Assembly (NCBI GenBank): GCA_902522115.1
Contig: CABYUV010000004.1
Span: forward strand, 16,454-80,453
From: an uncultured Pelagibacteraceae bacterium
Lineage (GTDB): Bacteria; Pseudomonadota; Alphaproteobacteria; Pelagibacterales; Pelagibacteraceae
Reading direction: 5' to 3'
DNA length: 64,000 nucleotides
The notes beneath the pieces were generated by a model. It ran no database searches. It was not told the DNA's origin and worked only from the letters and a program-made list of their open reading frames with translations. The translations under genes were made by a program, and so were the position numbers. The first letter of the stretch is position 1. The number at the start of each line of letters is the position of its first letter. Positions 21,592 through 31,414 of this stretch are shown piece by piece.

Positions 21592-22479
21592 TTACTTTTT
21601 TAACTGACCTCTGTGCTTTTGAATTCTTTGTCCGTACTGCTGAGTTACCCTATCAAAAATAATCGCTAGAGCTACAATTGCTAAACCATTCATCATTCCA
21701 AGTGCTAAGTATTGGTTTGAAATAGCTTGTAAAATTGGCACTCCTAAACCTTTTACACCTATCATAGATGCTATTACGACCATAGCTAAAGCCATCATGA
21801 TTGTCTGATTAATTCCAGCAAAAATAGTTGGTAAAGAAAGTGGAATCTGAACTGATCTTAATTTTTGCATTGGTGTTGCTCCGAAAGCTTCACTAGCTTC
21901 AAGGGTTTCTTTGTCAACTTCACGAATTCCTAGGTTAGTTAATCTGACGATTGGAGGTAGAGCATAAATACAAACTGCTAAGAGTCCTGGAACTTTACCA
22001 ATACCAAGGAGCATAATTATTGGAATTAAATACACAAAGCTTGGAATTGTTTGCATCATATCTAAAACTGGTAAAATTGCTTTTTCTGCTCTCGCTGATT
22101 TTGACATTAAAACCCCAATTGGAATTCCCACAACAATACAAACTAAAGTAGAAACAGAAATAATTGCAACTGTAGCCATACAATTTTTCCACATTCCAAA
22201 GTAGCCAATTACCAAGAAACAAACCACTGTACCAATTACAAGCTTAACACTTCTTGATCCAATCCAAGCCAATATAGCAAACATACCAATTACTAAAGGC
22301 CATGGGCTATTTACTAATAATTTTTCTAACCAAATTAAAAAATGTAACAGTGGATCAAAAAAACCTTCAATACCATCACCATACGCTCTAGAAAATTCTT
22401 TGAAACTAGAGTCAATTCCTTTTTTAAGCTCTCTAAGAGCCGTTCTATCCATTACAGGAATTTTATTAAAGAAGTCCAT
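21592..22479 (-). CDS. proW: ABC transporter permease, glycine betaine/proline/TMAO type
   Basis: ProW-like: IGIPIGVLMSKSARAEKAILPVLDMMQTIPSFVYLIPIIMLLGIGKVPGLLAVCIYALPPIVRLT. Confidence 0.92.
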   Translation of the reverse strand: MDFFNKIPVMDRTALRELKKGIDSSFKEFSRAYGDGIEGFFDPLLHFLIWLEKLLVNSPWPLVIGMFAILAWIGSRSVKLVIGTVVCFLVIGYFGMWKNCMATVAIISVSTLVCIVVGIPIGVLMSKSARAEKAILPVLDMMQTIPSFVYLIPIIMLLGIGKVPGLLAVCIYALPPIVRLTNLGIREVDKETLEASEAFGATPMQKLRSVQIPLSLPTIFAGINQTIMMALAMVVIASMIGVKGLGVPILQAISNQYLALGMMNGLAIVALAIIFDRVTQQYGQRIQKHRGQLKK

Positions 22480-22491
22480 AATTTTTATTAA

Positions 22492-22517
22492 ATCAAACCC
22501 GCCGAAGCGGGTTTGAT
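22492..22517 (-). promoter_or_regulatory. Intra-operon hairpin between binding protein and permease
   Basis: ATCAAACCCGC-CGAA-GCGGGTTTGAT perfect 11-bp stem, 11 nt after the proX-like stop. Confidence 0.8.
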
Positions 22518-22528
22518 AATATTTTTAA

Positions 22529-23563
22529 TTAAAGTGCTTTTTTGATTTTTTTTGCAGCATCACTTGAAACCCATTTACTCCAAACGCTCTCTTGAGTTTT
22601 AAGGAATTCAATTGCAGCATCAGCACCTTCTGCTTGGTTTTCACCCATCCAAACTAACATACCGTTCATAACTGGACCTGGGTATGTTCTCTTCTTAAAG
22701 TATTCCATACCAGCACTTCCAGCTGTATTTTTGAAATTATCAGTTACGACTGTGTAAACTTCAGATTTTGTCCATGAAGTTGCTTTAGGGTCTCCACATT
22801 CTTGTTCTGGTAAAACTATACATTTATCCCAGTTATCTTTTCCACCCCAAGCTCCCATATCTACAGCTCTCATATCATATTTACCAATGATAGCTGTTGG
22901 TGACCAATAATAACCAAACCAGTTTTCACCTCGCTCAGCAGCTTTAGCAATTGAACCATCTAATCCTGCAGCAGAACCTGTTTCAACAATAGCCCAACCT
23001 TTTGCTTCCATGTCAAAAGCTTTGTAAAGATTTCTATTACTTAGCTCACAGTTCCAACCTGGAGGACAAATATGAAAACCACCTTTTGATGGATCTTCTG
23101 GATGAGGAAACAGATCTGGTCTTGCTAAAATTGCTTCAGCAGTTGTTAGCTCTGGATGTTTTTTAAGTGTGTGAGGTAATACCCACCAACCTTCACCCAA
23201 ACCAGTAATTGGCGCTTTGTTAAGTGAGTGCATTTTACCTTCATCAACAGCTTTATTCAAAGCGATGATAGCAGCGTTAGCCCAAAACTCTGGAGCAACA
23301 TCTGGCTCACCTTTTTCTTGCATTGATGTAAATGTAGGCATTGTAGCACCAGGCACTAATTCTACTGAACATCCATAACCTTCTTCTAATATGATCTTGT
23401 CAACTTCAGCCATAAAGTTTGCTGAAGCCCAGTTCATATTAGCAATTGTTATATTTCCACAAGCTGCATTCGCAACACTTCCAAAGGAAGTAAGACCAAA
23501 CACAACAGCTAGTGAAAGAAGTATTCTTTTAATCTTCATTATATCTCCCAACATTTGATTCAT
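22529..23563 (-). CDS. proX: Quaternary-amine ABC transporter substrate-binding protein, ProX/TmoX-like
   Basis: OpuAC-like: Sec signal peptide, ITIANMNWASANFMAEVDKIILEEGYGCSVELVPGATMPTFTSMQEKGEPDVAPEFW, aromatic-rich. Confidence 0.88.
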   Translation of the reverse strand: MNQMLGDIMKIKRILLSLAVVFGLTSFGSVANAACGNITIANMNWASANFMAEVDKIILEEGYGCSVELVPGATMPTFTSMQEKGEPDVAPEFWANAAIIALNKAVDEGKMHSLNKAPITGLGEGWWVLPHTLKKHPELTTAEAILARPDLFPHPEDPSKGGFHICPPGWNCELSNRNLYKAFDMEAKGWAIVETGSAAGLDGSIAKAAERGENWFGYYWSPTAIIGKYDMRAVDMGAWGGKDNWDKCIVLPEQECGDPKATSWTKSEVYTVVTDNFKNTAGSAGMEYFKKRTYPGPVMNGMLVWMGENQAEGADAAIEFLKTQESVWSKWVSSDAAKKIKKAL

Positions 23564-23811
23564 TTAAAAGTTAAATTGAACATATTGAGCATAATAATGC
23601 AAATTTAATTCAACTATTGGTTGCAGTAAAATTGTCTTTAACTGACCAAAATTTTTGTTTAGAGTTTTAGTATGATTTTTTCTGCAAATTTTTTTTTCAA
23701 AGAATTTGTTTATATTTTAAATTGCAAAACTGTTTTTCAACAAATCATAATTAGAGAAAGATAATTTTAAGCCTCGATTAATTTTTTAATTAATTAAAAA
23801 AAAGGAGGTTT

Positions 23812-24999
23812 ATGAATTTAAATAAAAAATTATCAGACATCTTAGATCCCAATAAAATAGAAGTTGTTAAAAATCCTATAGAGAAAGCTCATGGATTACC
23901 TAACGAATGTTATTTGAATAATGATTATTTAGAGTTTGAAAAAGAAAAAATATTTAAAAATAATTGGACTATGATTGGGGTTGCAAGCTCTGTACCAAAT
24001 CCAGGCGATGCAAAACCTTTTAATCTTTTAGGAATACCAATACTAATAGTTAGAAACAAAGAGAATGAAGTAAAAGTTTTTCATAATGTTTGTAGTCATA
24101 GAGGTTTCAAATTAGTTGATCAGGAATGTAAATTAAAAAATGTAATAAGATGCCCTTATCATTCTTGGTCCTATGATTTTAATGGAAAATTAACTGTTAC
24201 TCCACATATAGGAGGACTAGGAAAACATGAGGTTAAAGGGTTCGATAAAAACAAGAGTAACTTAAAAGAAATTAAATCAAATATTTGGATGGATTTAATT
24301 TTTATTAATATTAATTCTAATGCAAAACCATTTGAAGATTTTATTAAACCTCTAGAGGATAGATGGTCTAAGTTTATTTCTAAAAAAGATCAAAAATTAA
24401 TAAGACATTCGACTGATAACGGATATTTTAATATGACAGTAAATAGTAATTGGAAATTTGCAATTGAGAATTATTGTGAAAGTTATCATTTGCCGTGGAT
24501 ACATCCAGAACTAAATAAAGTTTCAAATATTTCAGATCACTATCATATTGAAGATGAGAATTTAAATTTTTCAGGACAAGGAAGTAATAAATATTCACAA
24601 CAGTTTGATGGAAACATTAAATTTAAATGCTTTCCCAACTGGCCTACTGAACTTTCTGAAAAATCTGAATATGTATCATTATATCCAAACGTAATGTTAG
24701 GAATACATATTGATCATTTCTATGCATTTTGGTTAGAGCCAATTTCTAACAATCAAACTAAAGAACATTTTGAATTATATTATGTTGGAGAGGAAAGTGC
24801 CTCTAGTGATGAGTTTAAAGACATAAGAGAAAAAAATTTTGCATTTTGGCAAGAAGTCATGAATGAAGATGTAACTGCAATAGAAGGAATGCAAAACGGG
24901 CGAAATTCTCCAGCTTATAATGGTGGGAATTTTTCACCTGTAATGGATACTCCTACTTTGATGTTTCATAAGTGGGTTGCAACCAATTTAACTAAATGA
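23812..24999 (+). CDS. Rieske non-heme iron oxygenase alpha subunit, glycine-betaine-monooxygenase (GbcA)-like
   Basis: Rieske CSHRG...CPYHSW; NWKFAIENYCESYHLPWIHPEL; strong SD (aaaggagg) upstream; next to BHMT. Confidence 0.8.
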   Translation: MNLNKKLSDILDPNKIEVVKNPIEKAHGLPNECYLNNDYLEFEKEKIFKNNWTMIGVASSVPNPGDAKPFNLLGIPILIVRNKENEVKVFHNVCSHRGFKLVDQECKLKNVIRCPYHSWSYDFNGKLTVTPHIGGLGKHEVKGFDKNKSNLKEIKSNIWMDLIFININSNAKPFEDFIKPLEDRWSKFISKKDQKLIRHSTDNGYFNMTVNSNWKFAIENYCESYHLPWIHPELNKVSNISDHYHIEDENLNFSGQGSNKYSQQFDGNIKFKCFPNWPTELSEKSEYVSLYPNVMLGIHIDHFYAFWLEPISNNQTKEHFELYYVGEESASSDEFKDIREKNFAFWQEVMNEDVTAIEGMQNGRNSPAYNGGNFSPVMDTPTLMFHKWVATNLTK

Positions 25000-25010
25000 G
25001 AGGGTAAATT

Positions 25011-26051
25011 ATGAAAAAAGATCTTATTACAAGATTAAATGAAGGTCCAATAATGTGTGCAGAAGGCTATCTTTTTGCAATGGAAAGAAGGGGTTATCTT
25101 TCAGCAGGTCCATTTGTTCCAGAAGTTGTTATGGAACATCCTGAGGTAGTAACTCAATTACATCGAGAATTTATTAGAGCAGGTTCAGATGTTGTTCAAG
25201 CATTTACTTATTACGGTCATAGAGAAAAGCTTCGAATAATTGGTAAAGAACATTTGTTAGAACCAATGCAAAAAGGCGCTCTTAAAATTGCAAAAGATGC
25301 TGCAGCTGAGTTTAAAGATTTAGATCTTATGGTTTGTGGAGATGTGGCAAACACAAATGTATTTGATCCAGGAGATCCTAATACTCACAAACAATGTCAA
25401 CAAATGTACGAAGAGCAAATTGCTTGGGCAAAAGAAGCTGGTGTTGACTTTGTTATTGCCGAAACAATAAGTTGGACTGATGAAATGAAAATTGCATTAA
25501 AAGCAATTAAAGAAGCTGGACTCATTGCGGTATGCAATTTTGCAATTCCTAGAGGAGATAAAACTAGAGAAGGTCATAGTGCTGAGGATGCATGTAAAAT
25601 GATGGAAGATCTTGGTGCTGATGTTGTTGGGTTAAATTGTTACAGAGGACCCGAGATGACAATGAAACTTTTAAAAAAAGTTAGAGACAAAGTTTCATGT
25701 CATGTATCAGGGCTTCCAGTTCCTTACAGAACTACAGAAGAAGAACCTGGGTTTTTAAATATTACTGATCATGGTTGTGATTGTATTCCTGGTGGAAATG
25801 CATTTCCAGTTGCTTTAGACAACTTATTTTGTAACAGATTTGAAATGGCAGAATTTGCAAAAGATTGTGTTCATAATAAAATAAATTTTATTGGTATATG
25901 TTGTGGTGCTGAAGCTCATCATGTCAGAGAAATGTCTGTTGCAATTGGTAAAAAACCAATTTCAATGAAATATATGCCTGATATGAGCAAACATTTTCAC
26001 CATGGAACAGATAAATCTCTTAAAAAAGTAAATAAGGAGATCAAATACTAA
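25011..26051 (+). CDS. bhmT: Betaine--homocysteine S-methyltransferase
   Basis: Homocysteine methyltransferase fold: VVGLNCYRGPEM, NFIGICCGAEAHHVREM zinc-binding Cys pair. Confidence 0.9.
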   Translation: MKKDLITRLNEGPIMCAEGYLFAMERRGYLSAGPFVPEVVMEHPEVVTQLHREFIRAGSDVVQAFTYYGHREKLRIIGKEHLLEPMQKGALKIAKDAAAEFKDLDLMVCGDVANTNVFDPGDPNTHKQCQQMYEEQIAWAKEAGVDFVIAETISWTDEMKIALKAIKEAGLIAVCNFAIPRGDKTREGHSAEDACKMMEDLGADVVGLNCYRGPEMTMKLLKKVRDKVSCHVSGLPVPYRTTEEEPGFLNITDHGCDCIPGGNAFPVALDNLFCNRFEMAEFAKDCVHNKINFIGICCGAEAHHVREMSVAIGKKPISMKYMPDMSKHFHHGTDKSLKKVNKEIKY

Positions 26052-26059
26052 TAATAAAT

Positions 26060-27142
26060 ATGAAGAGAAAAACTTTTTTTGATTCTAGAGACAAATATTT
26101 ATCATTTGTAAACTCAACTAATGAAAAATCAAAAATTGCTTTTTATTTATTAAAAAAAATAGAAAAAATCAGTACTCGGTCACCAATTTTTAACGTTTTA
26201 GACGCGGGTACTGGTGAGGGAACAATTATATCTACTTTTTTGTCAGGCCTGCATAAATATCTGCCAAATAAACCTATATTTATTGTAGGTAAAGAAATAA
26301 GTATCGATGATATTAATGTGCTTCTAAGTTTTTTAGGGGATAGATTTGCTGAACATAAAACTTTAATTTTTAATATTACTAATTGTAGCTATAAAGATCT
26401 AAATAACTCTACATCTGACAATGTAAAATTTGAAAAATTAGAATTAGTTGGAAAAAAAGGTATTGATTTTACTAAGATCTTAATGAGTTTAAGTCCTTAT
26501 ATTAGAAAAAATTGGAAATTATCTTTTAATAACAAAAATGGTTCAATTAAACCCAAGTCAAAAATTTTTTTGACTATTTACAGAAAAGATCAAAAAAAAA
26601 AATTAAAAGACTTTATACCCAGAAATATAAGTGAAATTCCAAAAAAATATGATTTTATTATTGCATCTCAATGTTTTAAGCTTCGGTCTCCTTTAACTCA
26701 GACTGTAAAAAATGTTATTAAACCTCTTTTATCTTTGCTAAATTTTAAAGGAAAAATGTTCCTTATATACTCATCAGGAAAGGATTTTACAGGATCATTT
26801 CTCAAATATTACTATCCAAGGAATGGTTTTTATAAAAATTCAGAACCCAAAAAATTAATATCTCAAATAAAAAAAAATATAGAAAAAGATAAATTTAAAA
26901 TAAAACTAGAAAAACTAAAATATACATTCAATAATTTATCTATCAATTTGAAGGAATTCTCACTAAATAATATTTTTTCTGTCTGGAATGCAATTAACTA
27001 TGTGGGACAAGTTTCTGAAATAGAGCAAAAAAAAGTTTCATTTACTAAAAAAAATATAAATATTCTTCAAAAGAGATTGTCCAAATTAAAAAATATTTAT
27101 TTTGAAAACAATATTGTAAATTTTGAAAAAGAAAGGTTATAA
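26060..27142 (+). CDS. Putative SAM-dependent methyltransferase-like protein
   Basis: FNVLDAGTGEGTIISTFL motif-I-like; poorly conserved overall; 8-nt gaps to neighbours. Confidence 0.5.
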   Translation: MKRKTFFDSRDKYLSFVNSTNEKSKIAFYLLKKIEKISTRSPIFNVLDAGTGEGTIISTFLSGLHKYLPNKPIFIVGKEISIDDINVLLSFLGDRFAEHKTLIFNITNCSYKDLNNSTSDNVKFEKLELVGKKGIDFTKILMSLSPYIRKNWKLSFNNKNGSIKPKSKIFLTIYRKDQKKKLKDFIPRNISEIPKKYDFIIASQCFKLRSPLTQTVKNVIKPLLSLLNFKGKMFLIYSSGKDFTGSFLKYYYPRNGFYKNSEPKKLISQIKKNIEKDKFKIKLEKLKYTFNNLSINLKEFSLNNIFSVWNAINYVGQVSEIEQKKVSFTKKNINILQKRLSKLKNIYFENNIVNFEKERL

Positions 27143-27150
27143 ATAAATTT

Positions 27151-29556
27151 ATGGAGAAAAATGCCAAAGTTGTAATCATAGGTGGTGGTGTGGTGGGTTG
27201 TTCTATTCTTTACCATTTATCTAAATTTGGATTAAAGGATTGCATTTTACTTGAGAGAAATGAACTTACCTCAGGATCGTCTTGGCACGCAGCGGGAAAT
27301 GTTCACGTTATTTCATCTGACCCTAATATCTCTAGGATGATGGCTTATACAATAGGCTTGTATAAAGAAATAGAAAAAGAGTCAGGTCATTCTGTAGGAT
27401 TTAAACCTAGTGGAGGTTTTTATTTAGCTTCAAATGACGTGTGGGCTGATTATTTAAAGAGAGAAAGATCAAAAGCAAGATATATGGGGCTTGACCAAGA
27501 ATTTATTTCTTTAGAGGAAGTTAAAAAGAAAAATCCTCTAATTGATCCATCTAGATATTTGTTGGCCTTATGGGATCCTATCGATGGTGAAGTTGATCCT
27601 TCAGGAGTTACTTATGCTTTTGCAAAAGCTGCAAAAGTTCATGGTGGAAAATATTACACTCACACTGTCGTAAAAGATACGAAACAAAAAGAAGATGGAA
27701 CTTGGGATGTCTTTACCGAAAAAGGAAATATAAATGCTGAAATAGTAATAAATGCAGGAGGACTTTGGGCAAGAGAAGTTGGTCAACTAGCTGGGCTTAA
27801 TCTTCCAGTTCAACCAATGGAGCATCATTATTTGATCACTGAACCTATTCCAGAAATTGAAGCAATGGGTGACCAAAGATTACCAATTGGAACAGATTTT
27901 GAGGGAAATATTTACTTTAGACAAGAAGGAAAAGGAATGTTGCTTGGAACTTATGAGCCAAAATCAACTCCTTGGAAAGTTGAAGGCACACCAATGAATT
28001 TTGGACATGAGTTACTAGAGCCAAAGTTAGATAACATTGAAGATAGATTGGCAATTGGGTTTGAGAGAATGCCAGCATTAGAGCGGGCAGGAATAAAAAA
28101 TATAGTTAATGGACCTTTTACTTTTGGTCCAGATGGAAGCCCTCTTATTGGTCCAGTACCAGGAATGAAAAATTATTGGGTTGCTGTTGGTGTTATGGCT
28201 GGATTTTGCCAAGGCGGCGGTGTTGGAAAATGTATAGCAGAATGGATTATTGACGGAGAACCATCAATTGACGTTTGGGCAATGGATGTTGCAAGATTTG
28301 GAGATTATGCATCACCTCAATATGGAACAATAAAATCCTCAGAAAATTATGAGCGAAGATTTATTATGACTTTTCCAAACGAAACTTTACCAAAGGGAAG
28401 AAAACAAAAAACTACTGCACTGTATGATCGTTTTGTAAATCAAGGTGCTGTTATGGGAGATAGCTTTGGATTAGAAAATGTTTTGTGGTTTGCAAATAAT
28501 AAAGAAGATGCTCATGAAGAACCTACTATTAAAAGATCAAGATCACATGACTATGTTTCAAAAGAAGTTATTAATGTAAGAGAAAATGTTGGTTTAATCG
28601 AAGTTGCCAACTTTTCAAAACACGAATTCAAAGGTCCTGATGCTAGAAAATTTTTAGATCACATAATGGCTGGAAGACTTCCAAAACCAGGAAGAATATC
28701 TTTATCTCCAATGTTGTCTTATAGAGGAAAATTATGTGGTGATTTAACGGTTGCTTGTTTAGATGAAAATGAATTTATGGTATTTGGTTCTGGAGCTGCT
28801 CAAGAAATGCATAGACGTTGGTTTGAGAGTCACATAGATAAATTTAATTTAAGTTATTCTAATAGATCTGATGAGTATCATGGTTTGTCTATTGCAGGAC
28901 CAAATTCAAGGAAAGTTTTGGAAAAAATTGTAAGAGATGATGTTTCAAATGAAAAATTTAAGTTTAGAGATTCTAGAAGAATGTTTGTTGGTGGAGTTCC
29001 AGCTATAATAAATAGAATTTCATTTACTGGCGAACTCGGTTATGAAATTTATGTAGCACCTCACTATCAACTAAAACTTTATGAAGAATTAATGGAAGCT
29101 GGAAAAGAATTTAATGTTAAACCTTTTGGTGGAAGAGCATTAATGTCAATGAGGTTGGAGAAAAATTGGGGTGCTTGGACTTTAGATTATAGACCTGATT
29201 TTACTGCAAAAGAGACAGGCTTAGATGCTTTTATAAATTGGGACAAAGAGTTTATTGGTAAAGAAAGTGCACAAAAGGAAAATTCTTCAAATAAACTCGT
29301 ACCATTAATTGTTGAAACAAATGAAATTGATGTAACAAATAATGAAGCCGTCTTGAATGGAGATCAAAGTATTGGCTATGTAACTTCAGGTGGGTTTGCT
29401 CATTTTGTAAACAAAAGTGTAGCGTTTACTTTTGTTGATCAAAAAAAAATTAAATCTGAAAATAAAATTCAAGTAGAGATAAATGGAGATTTATTTAATT
29501 GTTCAATTATTAAAGAACCACTTTATGATCCAAGTGGTCAAAAAATGAGAAGCTAA
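27151..29556 (+). CDS. FAD-dependent dimethylglycine/sarcosine dehydrogenase-like (FAD-GcvT)
   Basis: VVIIGGGVVGCSILYHLSKFG, SGSSWHAAGN, C-terminal GcvT domain (ISFTGELGYEIYV). Confidence 0.9.
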   Translation: MEKNAKVVIIGGGVVGCSILYHLSKFGLKDCILLERNELTSGSSWHAAGNVHVISSDPNISRMMAYTIGLYKEIEKESGHSVGFKPSGGFYLASNDVWADYLKRERSKARYMGLDQEFISLEEVKKKNPLIDPSRYLLALWDPIDGEVDPSGVTYAFAKAAKVHGGKYYTHTVVKDTKQKEDGTWDVFTEKGNINAEIVINAGGLWAREVGQLAGLNLPVQPMEHHYLITEPIPEIEAMGDQRLPIGTDFEGNIYFRQEGKGMLLGTYEPKSTPWKVEGTPMNFGHELLEPKLDNIEDRLAIGFERMPALERAGIKNIVNGPFTFGPDGSPLIGPVPGMKNYWVAVGVMAGFCQGGGVGKCIAEWIIDGEPSIDVWAMDVARFGDYASPQYGTIKSSENYERRFIMTFPNETLPKGRKQKTTALYDRFVNQGAVMGDSFGLENVLWFANNKEDAHEEPTIKRSRSHDYVSKEVINVRENVGLIEVANFSKHEFKGPDARKFLDHIMAGRLPKPGRISLSPMLSYRGKLCGDLTVACLDENEFMVFGSGAAQEMHRRWFESHIDKFNLSYSNRSDEYHGLSIAGPNSRKVLEKIVRDDVSNEKFKFRDSRRMFVGGVPAIINRISFTGELGYEIYVAPHYQLKLYEELMEAGKEFNVKPFGGRALMSMRLEKNWGAWTLDYRPDFTAKETGLDAFINWDKEFIGKESAQKENSSNKLVPLIVETNEIDVTNNEAVLNGDQSIGYVTSGGFAHFVNKSVAFTFVDQKKIKSENKIQVEINGDLFNCSIIKEPLYDPSGQKMRS

Positions 29557-30182
29557 TGGCTCAAAAAGATGTAGGAAACAAAATTCCAATTTATAAACTT
29601 AAAACCACAGATGAAGTTATGAAGTACTACGATGAGTGGGGAGACAAAGATAAATATAATAAAGACATGGTTGATTGGAACTATACTGGACCCAAAGAAA
29701 CCGCTGAAATATTTAATAAATATGAGAAAAATAAAGATACTTTAATTTTTGATGCTGGATGTGGAACAGGTTTAGTGGGATTGGAGCTTGAAAAATATAG
29801 TTTTAAAAATTTTCATGGAGCTGATTTATCTCAAACTTTATTAGACACTGTACCAAAAGATCTTTATCAAAAATTAGTAAAGGTTGATTTAAATAAACCA
29901 ATAGAAGTTGAGGACAACTTTTATGGTGGAGTTATGTGTGTTGGAACATTTACTTTTGGGCATGTAAAACCAAATGCATTAGATGAATTTATAAGATTAA
30001 CAAAACCAGGTGGTTTAATTTGTTTCACAATTAATGAAGGAATTCATGAAGAGTATGGTTTTGATAAAAAAATTGATATACTCAAAGAAAGCAAGAAGTG
30101 GGAAGAAGTAGAATTTTTTAAATCCGACTATATTGCAAGCAAAGATGTTAACGCATGGTTAGGTTTGTATAGAGTATTATGA
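29556..30182 (+). CDS. Class I SAM-dependent methyltransferase
   Basis: LIFDAGCGTGLVGLELEKY, TKPGGLICFTIN. Confidence 0.88.
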   Translation: MAQKDVGNKIPIYKLKTTDEVMKYYDEWGDKDKYNKDMVDWNYTGPKETAEIFNKYEKNKDTLIFDAGCGTGLVGLELEKYSFKNFHGADLSQTLLDTVPKDLYQKLVKVDLNKPIEVEDNFYGGVMCVGTFTFGHVKPNALDEFIRLTKPGGLICFTINEGIHEEYGFDKKIDILKESKKWEEVEFFKSDYIASKDVNAWLGLYRVL

Positions 30183-31414
30183 GGTTTAGTAGAAAAATAG
30201 CTCCTGAGATAAAACCAAGACAAAATTTTATTACTAAAAAAAGATTAAGAGAAGATGAAATTGATTTTGATAAGTTAAGATCATATCGTTTAGATAGGGT
30301 TAGAAAAGAATTAGTAAAAAACAATTTAGAAGCTTGTATTCTATTTGATCCAGTGAATGTTCGTTATGCTTTAGATACTGTAAATATGAGTGTTTATAAT
30401 ATGCATAATTTAACAAGATATTGTTTTGTACCGGTCAATGGACCAACAATTCTTTATGAGTATTTTAATTGTGAAATATTATCGAAGCATTTAAATCTAA
30501 TTGACGAAATCAGACCTGCAATCACATGGGATTATTTTAGCAATGGAGATCAAGCAAATTTACAATTATCAAAATGGATAAATGAAGTTAAAGATTTATC
30601 AAAAAATTATTTTAAAACTAAAAAAATTGCAATCGATGTTTTAAATGGTCCTGCGGTTACAGCTTTAAATAAAGAAGGAATTGAAGTTGTAGATGCAAAA
30701 TTAATTTTAGAACAAGCAAGAGTAATAAAATCACCTGATGAATTAACCTGTATGAAAGCAGCAATAGAAGTTGCAGAAAAAGGTGTATCAAAAATGAGAT
30801 CAGATCTTAAACCAGGAATGACTGAAGATGAATTATGGTCAATTTTACATAAAACGAATATTGAAAATGGAGGTGAGTGGATTGAGTGTAGGATTTTATC
30901 TTCTGGTGAAAGAACAAATCCATGGATGCAAGAAAGCAGTAATAAAGTTATACAACAGGGAGAAATTGTTGCATTTGATACAGATATGGTTGGTCCATAT
31001 GGATACTGTGCTGATATATCAAGGGCCTTTGTAGTTGGACATAAATTTAATGATGAGCAAAAAAAACTATATTCAATGGCTAGAAATCAAATTGATCATA
31101 ATTTTAGATTAATAAAACCAGGAATGAGTTTTAAAGAATTTATAAAAAAATCTTGGGTTTTGCCTGATGAATATTATGGAAATAGGTATTCATGTATGGT
31201 TCATGGAATTGGTTTGTGTGATGAGTGGCCCCAAATAAGATATCCAACTGATGGTGGAGAAGAAGGTGGAACTTTTGAAAAGAATATGACAATCACACTA
31301 GAGAGTTATATTGGTAAAGTTGGTGGTAAAGAAGGTGTAAAACTTGAACAACAGTATCTTGTTGGTGAAAATGGACTTGAATTAATGTCCCATCATCCGT
31401 TAGAAGATATTTAA
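30179..31414 (+). CDS. M24 metallopeptidase-family protein, DddP-like (possible DMSP lyase)
   Basis: LHKTNIENGGEWIECRILSSGERTNPWMQE, AFDTDMVGPYGYCADISR, YSCMVHGIGLCDEWP, TLESYIG, VKLEQQYLV closely parallel DddP. Confidence 0.75.
   Translation: MRFSRKIAPEIKPRQNFITKKRLREDEIDFDKLRSYRLDRVRKELVKNNLEACILFDPVNVRYALDTVNMSVYNMHNLTRYCFVPVNGPTILYEYFNCEILSKHLNLIDEIRPAITWDYFSNGDQANLQLSKWINEVKDLSKNYFKTKKIAIDVLNGPAVTALNKEGIEVVDAKLILEQARVIKSPDELTCMKAAIEVAEKGVSKMRSDLKPGMTEDELWSILHKTNIENGGEWIECRILSSGERTNPWMQESSNKVIQQGEIVAFDTDMVGPYGYCADISRAFVVGHKFNDEQKKLYSMARNQIDHNFRLIKPGMSFKEFIKKSWVLPDEYYGNRYSCMVHGIGLCDEWPQIRYPTDGGEEGGTFEKNMTITLESYIGKVGGKEGVKLEQQYLVGENGLELMSHHPLEDI

Noticed and set aside
23564-23811. Possible SAM-type riboswitch upstream of the Rieske-bhmT operon
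   Set aside because: SAM riboswitches are known near SAR11 methionine-cycle genes, but I could not find a convincing conserved core or pseudoknot here by eye; an Infernal scan with the SAM-II/SAM-V models would decide.
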